In this document: positions 24,237 to 33,203 of the stretch, piece by piece
How the letters are laid out: every line of letters starts with the position of its first letter
How positions within the stretch are numbered: position 1 is the first letter of the stretch
NCBI RefSeq assembly: GCF_020171925.1
Contig: NZ_JAIVAR010000001.1
Location: 310,001-374,000 of the forward strand
DNA length: 64,000 nt
Direction of reading: 5' to 3'
DNA from: Rossellomorea aquimaris
GTDB lineage: Bacteria > Bacillota > Bacilli > Bacillales > Bacillaceae_B
Position numbers and translations under genes: made by a program
Notes under the pieces: generated by a model
The model's database searches: none
Seen by the model: the letters and a program-made list of their open reading frames with translations, nothing else
Told to the model about the DNA's origin: nothing

Positions 24237-26126
24237 ATGAATAAACGCTTTTATACGGTCGGTATAGCAGGTCATATTGATCATGGTAAGACGACGTTGA
24301 CAAAAGCACTCACCGATATTGATACCGATCGGCTAAAAGAAGAGAAAGAAAGACAAATTTCGATCGAACTAGGCTTTGCTCCTCTTTATGAGGAAGAGGA
24401 TTTGCAGTTATCAATCGTTGATGTACCCGGGCATGAACGGTTTATCAGGAGAATGATTGCAGGGGTAGCTGGCATTGACCTGATGCTGCTGGTTGTCGCT
24501 AGTGATGAAGGGATCATGCCTCAAACAAGGGAACACCTTGATATTCTTACACTGCTTGGAATTAAAAAGGGAATCGTGGTGCTAACGAAAGCCTCTAAAG
24601 TGGATGAGGGGTTAAGGGAGCTTGCCAAAGCTGAAATACAAGAAGAACTAATAGGTTCACCCTTTGAAGGGGCACCGATCCTGATGGTTGACAGCCTGTC
24701 CGGTGAAGGTGTAGACGAGTTGAGGCATACAATCTTGCATCATGTGAAAGAAGTACCTGTCAAAGGAACAGAAGGCGATTTCAGGCTACCGATTGATCAG
24801 GTCTTCACAGTCAAGGGACAAGGCACAATCGCTAGAGGGACAATCTATGAAGGTATGGTCATGACAGGTACTGATGTTCGTATCCTACCGGAGGGGATTA
24901 CGGCCAAAGCGAGGCAAATTCAAGTTCATGGCATGGCCACCACACAAGGTTCCGCTGGTCAGCGGACAGCGATCAATCTGGCAGGGGTTAATTATCAGGA
25001 TGTAAAGAGAGGAAGTGTGCTGGTTTCTTCATCACACTTTACTGTTACGGATACAATCGATATTTCATTGGATTTATTGAGGGGAAGCAGGCTTGGACTT
25101 AAGCAGCGGATGGAGGTTACATTCCATACAGGGACCTCCGAGGTGATAGGTAAACTGATTTTCTTTGACCGTAATCATGTTGAAGGAATGGAGAAATCCA
25201 TTCTATGTCAGATTCGTCTTAGTGAAGAAATTGTAGTGAAAAGGGGCGATCGTTTCATCATAAGAAGGCCGACCCCATCCGAAACATTAGGCGGGGGATG
25301 GGTCATAAACCCCAATGGAGAGAAATACAAATTTGGTAACGATACGATCTTAAAATTGCGTTCCATCATGGAAGGTGCGCCAGAAGATAGGATCCTTGAG
25401 CTTCTCCAGAATAAGAAAAGCCTCTCGGAGAAATCCATTCTTAATGAAGCATCTATAAGTGAACATGAATTGACTGAAATTCTCAAAGAGCCTGGATGGA
25501 TCATACTACGTGGAAGTGAAGTGACCCATGAAAGCATTGTGGAGGACTGTGGAAATTCCATTACAAGAGCGATTCGTGCCTATCATGAAGAGAATTCTCT
25601 TGAAAAAGGAATCAACAGCGGCCATTTGACAACCTTGCTGCGTACTTACCCTGATTCTGTCATTCAAGTAAGCATTGAAACGTTGCTGCAAAAGAATGTG
25701 ATTTCAAAGGAAAGTGGAATATTGAGTATGGATGGGTTCGTTCCCCGAATACCTAAGCAGTGGGAAAAAAGGTGCATGCAAATCCATCGTGCCCTCTTGG
25801 AGGATGGCCTCCATGTAAATAAAATGGAAGAATACTTCGAATCTGCAGGTATCCCTGCATCACTAAGGGAGGATTTTTATCGTTTCTTTATACAGGAGAA
25901 GTGGGTGACCCCCCTCGATGACAAGTATGCATATGCTCATGAATCTTATACTCGGGCCGTATCAATGTTGAGGGAACGGACAGGAAGTCAATTTTCCATT
26001 GCTCAAGCAAAGGACATCTTGGACCTATCCCGAAAATATATGATTCCTTTCCTCGAACGGTTGGATAAAGAAGGGTATACTGTCAGAATCGATGAAAAGA
26101 GGAAGTGGATTTCTACAAAAGAATGA
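24237..26126 (+). CDS. selB: Selenocysteine-specific elongation factor SelB
   Basis: 629 residues from ATG 24237 with AGAAGG upstream; the GTG at 24228 overlaps that site. The GTPase domain has G1 GHIDHGKT (12-19) and G3 DVPGHE, followed by EF-Tu-like domains 2 and 3. The C-terminal half (~340-629) has winged-helix repeats that bind the mRNA SECIS hairpin. SelB delivers Sec-tRNA to UGA codons. The G4 motif reads TKAS (117-120), not TKxD; this is unusual because the Asp contacts guanine. The tRNA-Sec is 12 kb upstream; selA, selD and any selenoprotein gene are outside the window. Confidence 0.95.
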   Translation: MNKRFYTVGIAGHIDHGKTTLTKALTDIDTDRLKEEKERQISIELGFAPLYEEEDLQLSIVDVPGHERFIRRMIAGVAGIDLMLLVVASDEGIMPQTREHLDILTLLGIKKGIVVLTKASKVDEGLRELAKAEIQEELIGSPFEGAPILMVDSLSGEGVDELRHTILHHVKEVPVKGTEGDFRLPIDQVFTVKGQGTIARGTIYEGMVMTGTDVRILPEGITAKARQIQVHGMATTQGSAGQRTAINLAGVNYQDVKRGSVLVSSSHFTVTDTIDISLDLLRGSRLGLKQRMEVTFHTGTSEVIGKLIFFDRNHVEGMEKSILCQIRLSEEIVVKRGDRFIIRRPTPSETLGGGWVINPNGEKYKFGNDTILKLRSIMEGAPEDRILELLQNKKSLSEKSILNEASISEHELTEILKEPGWIILRGSEVTHESIVEDCGNSITRAIRAYHEENSLEKGINSGHLTTLLRTYPDSVIQVSIETLLQKNVISKESGILSMDGFVPRIPKQWEKRCMQIHRALLEDGLHVNKMEEYFESAGIPASLREDFYRFFIQEKWVTPLDDKYAYAHESYTRAVSMLRERTGSQFSIAQAKDILDLSRKYMIPFLERLDKEGYTVRIDEKRKWISTKE

Positions 26127-26131
26127 CGCGG

Positions 26132-26173
26132 AGAGGTTTTAGCCCAATTAGTTCGGGAATAGAAAACCTTATG
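26132..26173 (+). other. Hairpin between selB and the VanZ-like gene
   Basis: AGGTTTT pairs with AAAACCT and an inner CCC/GGG pair closes the loop. It is followed by TATGG, not a T-run, so an attenuating or processing role is as likely as termination. It is not a SECIS element: no in-frame UGA gene precedes it. Confidence 0.4.
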
Positions 26174-26222
26174 GACGTGTCAAAAGCATTACTTATTCAA
26201 GGAAGAAAGTAGGAAATGAAAG

Positions 26223-26786
26223 ATGCATGAACTATGGAGTGCATTCGGATGGGTCATCCCCATAATAGCGCTGACGACCATTACTTCAATCCTGGCCGCC
26301 TCCATATGGAAAAGGAAAAAGGGGAAAGGAAGATGGATGAATCTCCTTCCTGTTTTACTGCTCTCCATCTCCATCGGGGGGATATGCCTGATCACTTTAT
26401 CCCCATTTATCGGTGAAGGGGGAGCGAGCGGCGCAGGACAAGGCCAGACAAATATGGACCCTTTCTCAAATCTCAAGCTGAATCTCTTGTATCGAAATCA
26501 TCTCGATGTACCGATCCGCAACTTATTGGCTAATATCGTGCTCTTTATTCCATTTGCGTTCTTCTCCAGCTGGTGGATGCGTCACCAAAGAGCGGTTGTC
26601 CTAAAAGCAACATTTCTTGGGGCTCTTTTCTCATTCTTTATAGAGTTGACCCAATACTTCCTCCCTTTGGGCAGGTCGACGGATATCGATGATTGGCTAA
26701 TGAATACACTGGGATCACTGATAGGTGGGATCTTGTTTGTCATTGCGGCATTCATCTACAGAGTGTGGAAGTTGAATAATCGATAG
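26223..26786 (+). CDS. VanZ-like membrane protein
   Basis: 187 residues with four to five membrane segments. The core resembles VanZ: NLLANIVLFIPFAFF, SFFIELTQYFLPLGRSTDIDDW, NTLGSLIGG (the middle piece spans ~138-160). VanZ-like proteins are widespread integral membrane proteins; VanZ itself lowers teicoplanin susceptibility by an unknown mechanism, and that phenotype cannot be assumed here. The ATG follows a GTAGGAAATGAAAG stretch, a modest ribosome site. A strong terminator closes the unit. Confidence 0.85.
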   Translation: MHELWSAFGWVIPIIALTTITSILAASIWKRKKGKGRWMNLLPVLLLSISIGGICLITLSPFIGEGGASGAGQGQTNMDPFSNLKLNLLYRNHLDVPIRNLLANIVLFIPFAFFSSWWMRHQRAVVLKATFLGALFSFFIELTQYFLPLGRSTDIDDWLMNTLGSLIGGILFVIAAFIYRVWKLNNR

Positions 26787-26793
26787 AAACCAA

Positions 26794-26831
26794 GGAGCAT
26801 GAACCTATACGAAGGTTCATGCTCTTTTTGT
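26794..26831 (+). terminator. Terminator after the VanZ-like gene
   Basis: GAGCATGAACC/GGTTCATGCTC stem with a T5 run. Confidence 0.9.
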
Positions 26832-26892
26832 TAGATCCAAAAACGGAAGAATATGTTAAAATGAGGGGGCTACAATTGAAAGGGGATCGGTC

Positions 26893-27813
26893 ATGATTAC
26901 GATTCAGAAAGCAACTCTTGAAGATGCTGAAACACTAACGAAGATTAAGAGAGAAGCCTTCGAGTGCGAAAGGAAAAGATGGTTGTCTGATGAAACCGAC
27001 ATAGTCGATTACAATATACAGCCTCCTGGCTATGATTCTGTAGAGAAGAACAAGTATATGATTCGAATGCTGGAAGTGTACAAAGTCTTATTTGAACAAG
27101 AGATAGTGGGGGCGATTACCGTCACCATTTCTGGAACATCATATGGGAGAATCGACCGGATCTATATCCACCCTGATCTTCAGGGGAGAGGGATAGGTTC
27201 GATAGCCCTTGATTTGATTCAAAAAGAATATACAGAAGTTCGAATCTGGAATCTTGAAACTTCAGCGAGGCAAATCAACAATCATCACTTTTATGAGAAG
27301 AAGGGTTTTGAAAGAACATTTCAAAGTGAAGACGAGTTTTGCTACGAAAAGAAAGTTGGTCTATGTAAGGATGGGAAAAGAGTGTTGAGGGGAAAAGATC
27401 TTTCCGGGTCGAGTGTTGAACAGTGTGATATGAGAGGTTCGGAATATTATGGGGTCAACATGGAACAATCTGCAATCAGTAATGCAAACCTTATGAATAT
27501 CCACTTGAATAATTGCAATGTAAGTGTGGGAAGGTTCCAGAATATCAATCTTACATACTCACTTTTTGCAGATCTGAACCTCTCCAATACCGAATTAACA
27601 CATGTTTCGCTCAATGGTGTCAGATTTAAAGATACGGATTTAGGCGAAGGGGAAAAACCGATATCCTTTGATCGATGTAATTTGAGAGGCAGTCATTTCA
27701 AAGACTGTGATTTACAGGGTGTGGAGATTAGCGGCTGTAACCTGTCAGGGATGAAGATAAACAATATTCCGGTGGAAGAGCTGTTGAAGGCATACAAAAC
27801 GACTATACGGTAA
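26893..27813 (+). CDS. GNAT acetyltransferase fused to pentapeptide-repeat domain
   Basis: 306 residues. Residues ~1-155 are a GNAT N-acetyltransferase with the acetyl-CoA loop HPDLQGRGIGSIALD (~93-107) and a C-terminal NNHHFYEKKGFE signature. Residues ~163-295 are a pentapeptide repeat helix, visible as recurring A/C(D/N)LxG units (GKDLSGSSVEQCDMRGS, SNANLMN, RCNLRGSHFKDCDLQG, GCNLSGMKI). GNAT domains transfer acetyl groups to amines. Pentapeptide repeats often mimic DNA or act as interaction scaffolds, for example Qnr. The fusion partner suggests targeted modification or stable oligomerisation. The substrate is unknown. It appears monocistronic and an AAAGGGG site precedes ATG. Confidence 0.85.
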   Translation: MITIQKATLEDAETLTKIKREAFECERKRWLSDETDIVDYNIQPPGYDSVEKNKYMIRMLEVYKVLFEQEIVGAITVTISGTSYGRIDRIYIHPDLQGRGIGSIALDLIQKEYTEVRIWNLETSARQINNHHFYEKKGFERTFQSEDEFCYEKKVGLCKDGKRVLRGKDLSGSSVEQCDMRGSEYYGVNMEQSAISNANLMNIHLNNCNVSVGRFQNINLTYSLFADLNLSNTELTHVSLNGVRFKDTDLGEGEKPISFDRCNLRGSHFKDCDLQGVEISGCNLSGMKINNIPVEELLKAYKTTIR

Positions 27814-27866
27814 GCAGAGATTTGATTGAGATGTAACAGTAGCATTTGACAAAGGAGCAGGTAGGA

Positions 27867-28496
27867 ATGGGAGAGGAAAGATTATCCGTTTACGATGAAG
27901 AGTATAATAGAATAGGAGAGGCAAGTCGTAGGGATGTCCATGCGAGGGGGGACTGGCATGAAACCTTTCACTGCTGGTTTGTTCATTGTGACAAAATAAG
28001 CGGAGAATATACGATTTATTTTCAGTTGAGGAGTCATGAAAAGAAAGATTACCCCGGGCTATTGGACATCACGGCAGCAGGTCACATTCAGTCTCATGAA
28101 TCCATGGAGGATGGCGTTAGGGAAGTCAAGGAGGAATTGGGTCTTGGAATCGGCTTCAATGAGCTTATTTTTGCAGGCGTCATTAAAGAAGAATTAACCA
28201 GCGCAGGTATCCTGGACCGCGAGTTAGCGAATGTTTTCATCTATACAAAGCCTGTGTCACTTGAGTGCTTTCAGCTTCAAACCGATGAGGTATCAGGGAT
28301 CTTCAGGACGAAACTCAGGCACTTTGAACAGCTTATTTCAGGTGAAAAGAAGGAAATCAGAGCAGATGGGTTCAGTGTAGAGGGGACGACTGAAAAAACA
28401 TATAGACATAGATCCATTACCATGGATGATTTTGTTGCACACCCTCCTTCGTATTTCAAGAAGCTGATGGAATGTATAACTAACGTAATGTCGTAA
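27867..28496 (+). CDS. NUDIX hydrolase
   Basis: 209 residues from ATG 27867, which has AAAGGAG ten bases upstream; a TTG at 27846 lacks a site. The Nudix box is GHIQSHESMEDGVREVKEEL with GxG replaced at one edge but REVKEEL intact (~72-94). The N-terminal WHETFHCW segment and overall layout resemble IDI1/YfcD-type Nudix proteins that cleave nucleoside diphosphate derivatives; the substrate cannot be read from sequence. Overall length is slightly above the minimal Nudix fold because of a C-terminal extension. Confidence 0.88.
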   Translation: MGEERLSVYDEEYNRIGEASRRDVHARGDWHETFHCWFVHCDKISGEYTIYFQLRSHEKKDYPGLLDITAAGHIQSHESMEDGVREVKEELGLGIGFNELIFAGVIKEELTSAGILDRELANVFIYTKPVSLECFQLQTDEVSGIFRTKLRHFEQLISGEKKEIRADGFSVEGTTEKTYRHRSITMDDFVAHPPSYFKKLMECITNVMS

Positions 28497-28578
28497 ATGA
28501 TTCTAGATTCCCATTTGCAATTCGCCTCATTTTTAGTATGATATGTAGTTCAGTGTAAGTAGAATGAGGTGATGAGCT

Positions 28579-29205
28579 GTGAACGGAACAGCACATATGG
28601 CAGCAGGTGCAGCTGCAGGATTTATCACTGCAAATTCCGTGCAGGGAGATTTCAGCACGACAGCCGTACTTGTGACAATCGGTGGGATTTCAGGGTTGAT
28701 CCCAGATCTTGATATCGATGGGAAGCTAAGCAATAAAATGACGTTTTCCCCGAAAATGATCAGAACCGTTGCCGGAGTAATCAGCATCTTGATGATGGTA
28801 TATAGTTTCCTGGAAGAACAAGGTCGGGAGCAGTGGATTGGTATCGGATATGGAGTCGGGATCTTATTGCTTTCGACCATGATCACGCAGAGGAGAATGT
28901 TGATGTTTACCGGAATAGGTGTGACAGCAGCCGGGTGGCATCTGAACGAAATTTGGCTTTTGCTCCTTGGATTGTACATCATCGTCGCTTCACTCATTCC
29001 ACATCGAACATATACCCATTCAATACTTGGTTTCGTCTTTTTTGGATTCATCGCAAGCAATTTAGAATCATCCCTTGTCCTCGAGGGTGTCTTTGAGGCA
29101 GCGATGCTCGGATATGCTAGTCATTTGATAGGGGATATGAAACTTCTTCCCTTTAATAAAAGAGGGGTTAAGCTATTTCTCCCATTATCATCAAAAGAGT
29201 TTTAA
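28579..29205 (+). CDS. YdjM/DUF457-type membrane metal-dependent hydrolase
   Basis: 208 residues. GTG 28579 follows GAGGTGATG. The opening NGTAHMAAGAAAGF holds the family His. ISGLIPDLDIDGKLS (35-49) carries the acidic metal ligands, and a second His set appears in HRTYTHSILGF. About five membrane helices follow. Members (B. subtilis YfhP/YdjM-like, LexA-binding-associated in E. coli YdjM) are induced under stress in some bacteria; the enzymatic activity is unproven. It is separated from trpS by its T-box leader. Confidence 0.82.
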   Translation: MNGTAHMAAGAAAGFITANSVQGDFSTTAVLVTIGGISGLIPDLDIDGKLSNKMTFSPKMIRTVAGVISILMMVYSFLEEQGREQWIGIGYGVGILLLSTMITQRRMLMFTGIGVTAAGWHLNEIWLLLLGLYIIVASLIPHRTYTHSILGFVFFGFIASNLESSLVLEGVFEAAMLGYASHLIGDMKLLPFNKRGVKLFLPLSSKEF

Positions 29206-29213
29206 CGAGTGTA

Positions 29214-29242
29214 TTGACCAATTTTTCCTTTTAGTATAAAAT
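29214..29242 (+). promoter_or_regulatory. Sigma-A-type promoter of the trpS T-box leader
   Basis: -35 TTGACC (29214-29219) and -10 TAAAAT (29237-29242) with a 17-bp spacer. Confidence 0.65.
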
Positions 29243-29261
29243 ATTGGAAATGAAAATACTT

Positions 29262-29525
29262 ATGCAATGAAGAAGAAAAGTAAGTGGTTGAAACACTTCA
29301 GAGAGCTGATGGTGGGTGAGAATCAGTGTGGGAAAACGGCTGAATGGGCTTCTGAGCATCCAAACTGAAATGATAGTAGGTATTGGCGGACAGTCTCACC
29401 GATAAAAGGGACCGTGTATCGGGGAAGGCTTCCCCTGTACGGATGAGTGCGTTTGCTGATTGTGAACGAATGAAGGTGGCACCACGGGTTTCCCGTCCTT
29501 ATAGTAGGATGGGGAGCCCTTTTTG
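29262..29525 (+). promoter_or_regulatory. T-box riboswitch, tryptophan specifier, with terminator
   Basis: The leader contains stem I landmarks (GAGAGCTGATGG, then GAA-TGG-GCTTCTGAG), putting the Trp codon TGG at 29345-29347. AGTAGG follows. The T-box AAGGTGGCACCACGG is at ~29473-29487, with TGGC complementary to the GCCA end of tRNA-Trp. The terminator stem GGGTTTCCCGTCC/GGATGGGGAGCCC (29487-29520) precedes T5. Uncharged tRNA-Trp should stabilise the antiterminator and allow trpS expression when tryptophan charging drops. The specifier, T-box and discriminator are mutually consistent. Confidence 0.95.
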
Positions 29526-29550
29526 TGTTGATTGGAAGAGGAGGAATCGT

Positions 29551-30546
29551 ATGAAAAAGCAAGTATTGACAGGGATTAAACCGACTGGGAAGGTTCATCT
29601 CGGAAACTATATCGGAGCGATCAAGCCAGCCTTGGAACTGGCTAAGAATGATGAATTCGAGCCCAGTTATTTCGTTGCGGATTATCATGGGCTCACGAAA
29701 ATCCACGACAGGGATGAAATGAAGCAATTAAGCCGTGGTATTGCGGCCACTTGGTTGGCTTTGGGACTCGATCCGGAGAAAGCGATCTTTTACCGGCAAT
29801 CGGATGTTCCTGAAATTTTCGAATTAAGCTGGATTTTAGCTTGTTTTGCACCAAAGGGCTTGATGAACCGGGCACATGCGTATAAGTCCGTCGTCGAAGA
29901 TAATGGAGTGGCTGGAAGGGAATCGGATCATAGCGTGAATATGGGCTTGTTTACCTATCCGATCTTAATGGCAGCAGATATCCTGCTTTTCAAAAGTGAA
30001 GTGGTTCCCGTTGGAAAAGATCAAATTCAGCATGTAGAAATTGCAAGGGATATTGCAGAAAGCTTTAATCATACGTACGGAGAAACATTTGTATTGCCTA
30101 CGTATTTCATTAGGGAAGAAACATCAGTCATTCCAGGATTAGATGGAAGGAAGATGAGCAAAAGCTATCAAAATACCATCCCATTATTTGAAGAATCTAA
30201 AAAACTGCAAAAACTGATCAACAAAATTAAAACGGATTCGTCCTCGCCCCATGAGCCTAAGGATCCAGACCAATCCATCATCTTTTCATTGTATAAAGAG
30301 TTTGCTTCTACTGCCCAGATAAAAGAGATGAGAGAAAAGTTCAGTACAGGAATCGGCTGGGGAGAAGCGAAAAAAGAGCTTTTCAAGGTCATGGAGCTCG
30401 CGTTGGAGGAACCGCGCAAAAGATATATTGAGCTAATGGAATCGCCTGATGAACTGGAAGAGATCCTGTTGAGAGGTGCAGATAAAGCCAGAAGCAAAAC
30501 GAGGCCATTTTTGCTTGAGATTAAGAAAAAAATAGGGATCATGTAA
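29551..30546 (+). CDS. trpS: Tryptophanyl-tRNA synthetase, second-type (proteobacterial-like)
   Basis: 331 residues from ATG 29551 (GAGGAGGAA upstream). The class I signatures are HLGN (16-19) and KMSKS (201-205). It charges tRNA-Trp. The sequence (ADYHGLTKIHD, GLMNRAHAYKSVV, KDPDQSI) differs from the usual Bacillus TrpS (which has VDQHAIT and RMTQFKDKS) and resembles the type I associate with Pseudomonas-like bacteria. It may be an auxiliary synthetase, possibly resistant to TrpRS inhibitors such as indolmycin, or the sole enzyme; the window cannot tell. Its own T-box leader controls it. Confidence 0.93.
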   Translation: MKKQVLTGIKPTGKVHLGNYIGAIKPALELAKNDEFEPSYFVADYHGLTKIHDRDEMKQLSRGIAATWLALGLDPEKAIFYRQSDVPEIFELSWILACFAPKGLMNRAHAYKSVVEDNGVAGRESDHSVNMGLFTYPILMAADILLFKSEVVPVGKDQIQHVEIARDIAESFNHTYGETFVLPTYFIREETSVIPGLDGRKMSKSYQNTIPLFEESKKLQKLINKIKTDSSSPHEPKDPDQSIIFSLYKEFASTAQIKEMREKFSTGIGWGEAKKELFKVMELALEEPRKRYIELMESPDELEEILLRGADKARSKTRPFLLEIKKKIGIM

Positions 30547-30694
30547 TGAAATCGAAGTAGTGATTCTTCGAGATCCGAATTTATACCCCTTAAATAGACG
30601 AAGTATTCATAATTTTCATTGACATTTAATAAAGTATGATGTAAGTTATGAGAAAGTTATTTTACTAAAGTGACGAATGAAAATTGCATATATT

Positions 30695-30794
30695 CTTATC
30701 CAGAGAGGCAGAGGGACTGGCCCGACGAAGCCTCAGCAACCAGCATATGCATGGTGCTAATTCCAGCAAGTTGAAATCAACTTGAACGATAAGA
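30695..30794 (+). promoter_or_regulatory. SAM-I (S-box) riboswitch aptamer
   Basis: All S-box core elements are present in order: CTTATC, AGAGAGGCAGAGGGACTGGC, CCGACGAAGCC, CAGCAACC, GGTGCTAATTCCAGCA and GATAAGAG. P1 pairs CTTATC with GATAAG. SAM binding should favour the downstream terminator and switch off the methionine operon when methylation supply is adequate. Confidence 0.98.
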
Positions 30795-30812
30795 GGGAGA
30801 ATGATCAATCCT

Positions 30813-30844
30813 AGCCTTCTTATTTTCATAAGAAGGCTTTTTTA
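30813..30844 (+). terminator. SAM riboswitch expression-platform terminator
   Basis: AGCCTTCTTAT/ATAAGAAGGCT with a four-base TTTC loop followed by T6, between the aptamer and metI. Confidence 0.95.
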
Positions 30845-30887
30845 TATCCTCTTTTCGAAAAGACCAATGAAAAAAGGAGAGAGTTTG

Positions 30888-32009
30888 ATGAACAGACATA
30901 TCGATACCATTCTCGTCCAGTCAGGAAAACGCAGGGATACCGTAACGGGCGCAGTTAGTCCCCCCATTCATTTATCCACTGCATATGAACATAGCGGACT
31001 GGGCCATTCTACGGGTTTTGATTATTCACGCACTGGGAATCCGACCCGTTTCATTCTAGAGGATACACTTGCACAATTGGAAAGGGGAGAAAGGGCATTC
31101 GCTTTCAGTTCCGGGATGGCAGCCATCCAAGCAGTGCTGAGTTTGTTCTCAACAGGGGATGAGTTGATTGCATCAAAGGATTTATACGGTGGCAGCTACC
31201 GTTTATTTCAGCAGTATGAAGAAAGATACGGGATCACCGTTCATCTTGTAGAGACAGGTGTCGAGCATGAAATAACGGAAAAGATCAATGAGCAAACTCG
31301 GGCGATATACGTGGAGACCCCGACCAATCCACTGATGAAGGAAACGAATATTTCCGCCGTTTCAAGGATTGCAAAAGAAAATGGCCTCTTACTGATTGTG
31401 GATAATACGTTTTATACCCCCATCCTCCAACAGCCGATCACTGAAGGTGCTGACATCGTCATTCATAGTGCTACGAAGTACCTTGGAGGACACAATGATG
31501 TCCTCGCTGGTGCAGTGATTGTACGTGATGACAAACTGGGGGAAAAGATTTATTCGATTCAAAACTCGATTGGTGCGGTGCTTTCTCCGTTCGATAGTTG
31601 GCTTTTGTTACGCGGAATGAAGACATTGGGGATCAGGATGGCACAGCATGAAAGAAACGCCAAAAGAATTTCGGGATATTTGAAAGAACATGCTGCTGTG
31701 ACAGATGTGTTCTATCCAGGCAAGGGAGGGATGCTCTCGTTCAGGCTCTTGAAGAAAGAATGGATCGGTCCTTTCCTTGAGAGACTCGAACTCGTTTCTT
31801 TTGCGGAGAGTCTTGGAGGGGTAGAAAGTTTTATTACGTTTCCAGCAGTACAGACCCATTCTGATATCCCGGAAGAGGAAAGGGAAACACTTGGGATATG
31901 CAACCGATTATTAAGATTCTCAGTTGGCATTGAACATATTGAAGACATTATTTCGGATTTGGAGAATGTGTTTCATCAATTATCAGGTGAGGTGATCATC
32001 CATGAATGA
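30888..32009 (+). CDS. metI: Cystathionine gamma-synthase / O-acetylhomoserine thiolyase (MetI type)
   Basis: 373 residues from ATG 30888 (AAAAAGGAGAG upstream). Cys/Met metabolism PLP enzyme with SATKYLGGH carrying the Schiff-base lysine (~near 200) and the substrate tyrosine DYSRTGNPTR near residue 44. MetI joins activated homoserine with cysteine to cystathionine, or with sulfide to homocysteine. It is the first gene behind the SAM riboswitch. Its 3' end overlaps metC by 8 nt. Typical length and motifs. Confidence 0.93.
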   Translation: MNRHIDTILVQSGKRRDTVTGAVSPPIHLSTAYEHSGLGHSTGFDYSRTGNPTRFILEDTLAQLERGERAFAFSSGMAAIQAVLSLFSTGDELIASKDLYGGSYRLFQQYEERYGITVHLVETGVEHEITEKINEQTRAIYVETPTNPLMKETNISAVSRIAKENGLLLIVDNTFYTPILQQPITEGADIVIHSATKYLGGHNDVLAGAVIVRDDKLGEKIYSIQNSIGAVLSPFDSWLLLRGMKTLGIRMAQHERNAKRISGYLKEHAAVTDVFYPGKGGMLSFRLLKKEWIGPFLERLELVSFAESLGGVESFITFPAVQTHSDIPEEERETLGICNRLLRFSVGIEHIEDIISDLENVFHQLSGEVIIHE

Positions 32010-33186
32010 AAACCATTACTCCCAGCAAACCGCCCTTCTGCATTCTAGCGCGTTAGAGGACCATACAGGAGCGGTTTCAACACCGATCTATCATTCCACT
32101 ACCTTTCATCAGACGGACATTGACCTTTTCGGCCGTTACGATTACAGCAGGTCTGGTAATCCTACGCGGGAAGTCCTTGAAAAAGTGATTGCCGAGTTGG
32201 AAGGAGGCATAAAAGGATTTGCCTTTTCTTCAGGAATGGCTGCAATTTCCACTTGTTTTCTGATGTGTTCCCAGGGAGATCATGTTCTTATATCAGAAGA
32301 AGTGTATGGAGGCACATACCGTTTGATTACAGAAGTGCTGAACAGATTTGGGATACAGTACTCGTTTGTTGATATGAAAGATCTCCATGAAGTGGCGCGG
32401 TCGATTAAGGTGAACACAAAAGTGATCTACATGGAAACCCCTTCAAATCCCCTTTTGAATATTACCGATATAGAAGGTGTTGTGAAGTTGGCAAAGGCCA
32501 ACGGCTGTTTCACATTCCTCGATAATACCTTCATGACGCCGTTGCTTCAACAACCCTTATCGCTAGGGGTTGATGTAGTTCTTCATAGTGCAACCAAGTT
32601 CTTGGCGGGACACAGTGATGTCCTTGCGGGTCTGGTCGTGACTGGGAATGAAGACATTGCTGAAAAGCTATCATTCCTGCAGAATTCTTTCGGTGCTGTA
32701 CTCGGACCACAGGACAGCTGGCTGCTGATCAGGGGGATGAAAACCCTTCATGTACGAATCAGTCAATCAACAGAAAGTGCATGGAAAATCGCCCGCTTCC
32801 TAGAGGCGAGAAAGGAAGTGGAGGAAGTATACTATCCCGGATTGAGCTATCATAGGGGGCGTGAAATTCATGTACGCCAATCAAGGGGGGCTGGTGCTGT
32901 ACTATCTTTCCGTCTGGAAAATGGTGAGGCCGTTCGCAAATTGAGTAAGGCTGTTCAACTCCCAGCTTTTGCAGTAAGCCTTGGCGGAGTCGAGACGATT
33001 CTCTCCTATCCGGCGAAGATGTCGCATGCCTCCATGCCTCGAGAAGAAAGAAAAAGGCGGGGCATCACGGATGGTCTACTAAGGCTATCGGTTGGTCTCG
33101 AAAATGTCGATGAGTTGATCGAAGACCTGAGTATGGGGCTGGATCGAATTCGCGAATCAACAGTGAGTAAAGTGATCAACTTCTAA
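32002..33186 (+). CDS. metC: Cystathionine beta-lyase (MetC type)
   Basis: 394 residues, another gamma-family PLP enzyme: [16 protein letters not shown] near 48-63, and [11 protein letters not shown] holding the catalytic lysine (~200). It cleaves cystathionine to homocysteine, pyruvate and ammonia, following MetI. Start ATG 32002 lies in the end of metI and shows GGTGATCATCC upstream, consistent with coupled translation. The next gene begins 17 bp later. Confidence 0.93.
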   Translation: MNENHYSQQTALLHSSALEDHTGAVSTPIYHSTTFHQTDIDLFGRYDYSRSGNPTREVLEKVIAELEGGIKGFAFSSGMAAISTCFLMCSQGDHVLISEEVYGGTYRLITEVLNRFGIQYSFVDMKDLHEVARSIKVNTKVIYMETPSNPLLNITDIEGVVKLAKANGCFTFLDNTFMTPLLQQPLSLGVDVVLHSATKFLAGHSDVLAGLVVTGNEDIAEKLSFLQNSFGAVLGPQDSWLLIRGMKTLHVRISQSTESAWKIARFLEARKEVEEVYYPGLSYHRGREIHVRQSRGAGAVLSFRLENGEAVRKLSKAVQLPAFAVSLGGVETILSYPAKMSHASMPREERKRRGITDGLLRLSVGLENVDELIEDLSMGLDRIRESTVSKVINF

Positions 33187-33203
33187 CAGAAGGAGGGACG
33201 TGT

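Noticed and set aside
26132-26173. SECIS element downstream of selB
   Set aside because: A hairpin is present, but there is no upstream in-frame UGA in a gene that could use it, and bacterial SECIS elements lie within coding sequence just after UGA.
28533-29060. Minus-strand frame of 175 codons opposite the YdjM-like gene
   Set aside because: Antisense shadow of a clear membrane protein gene with a good ribosome site and family motifs.
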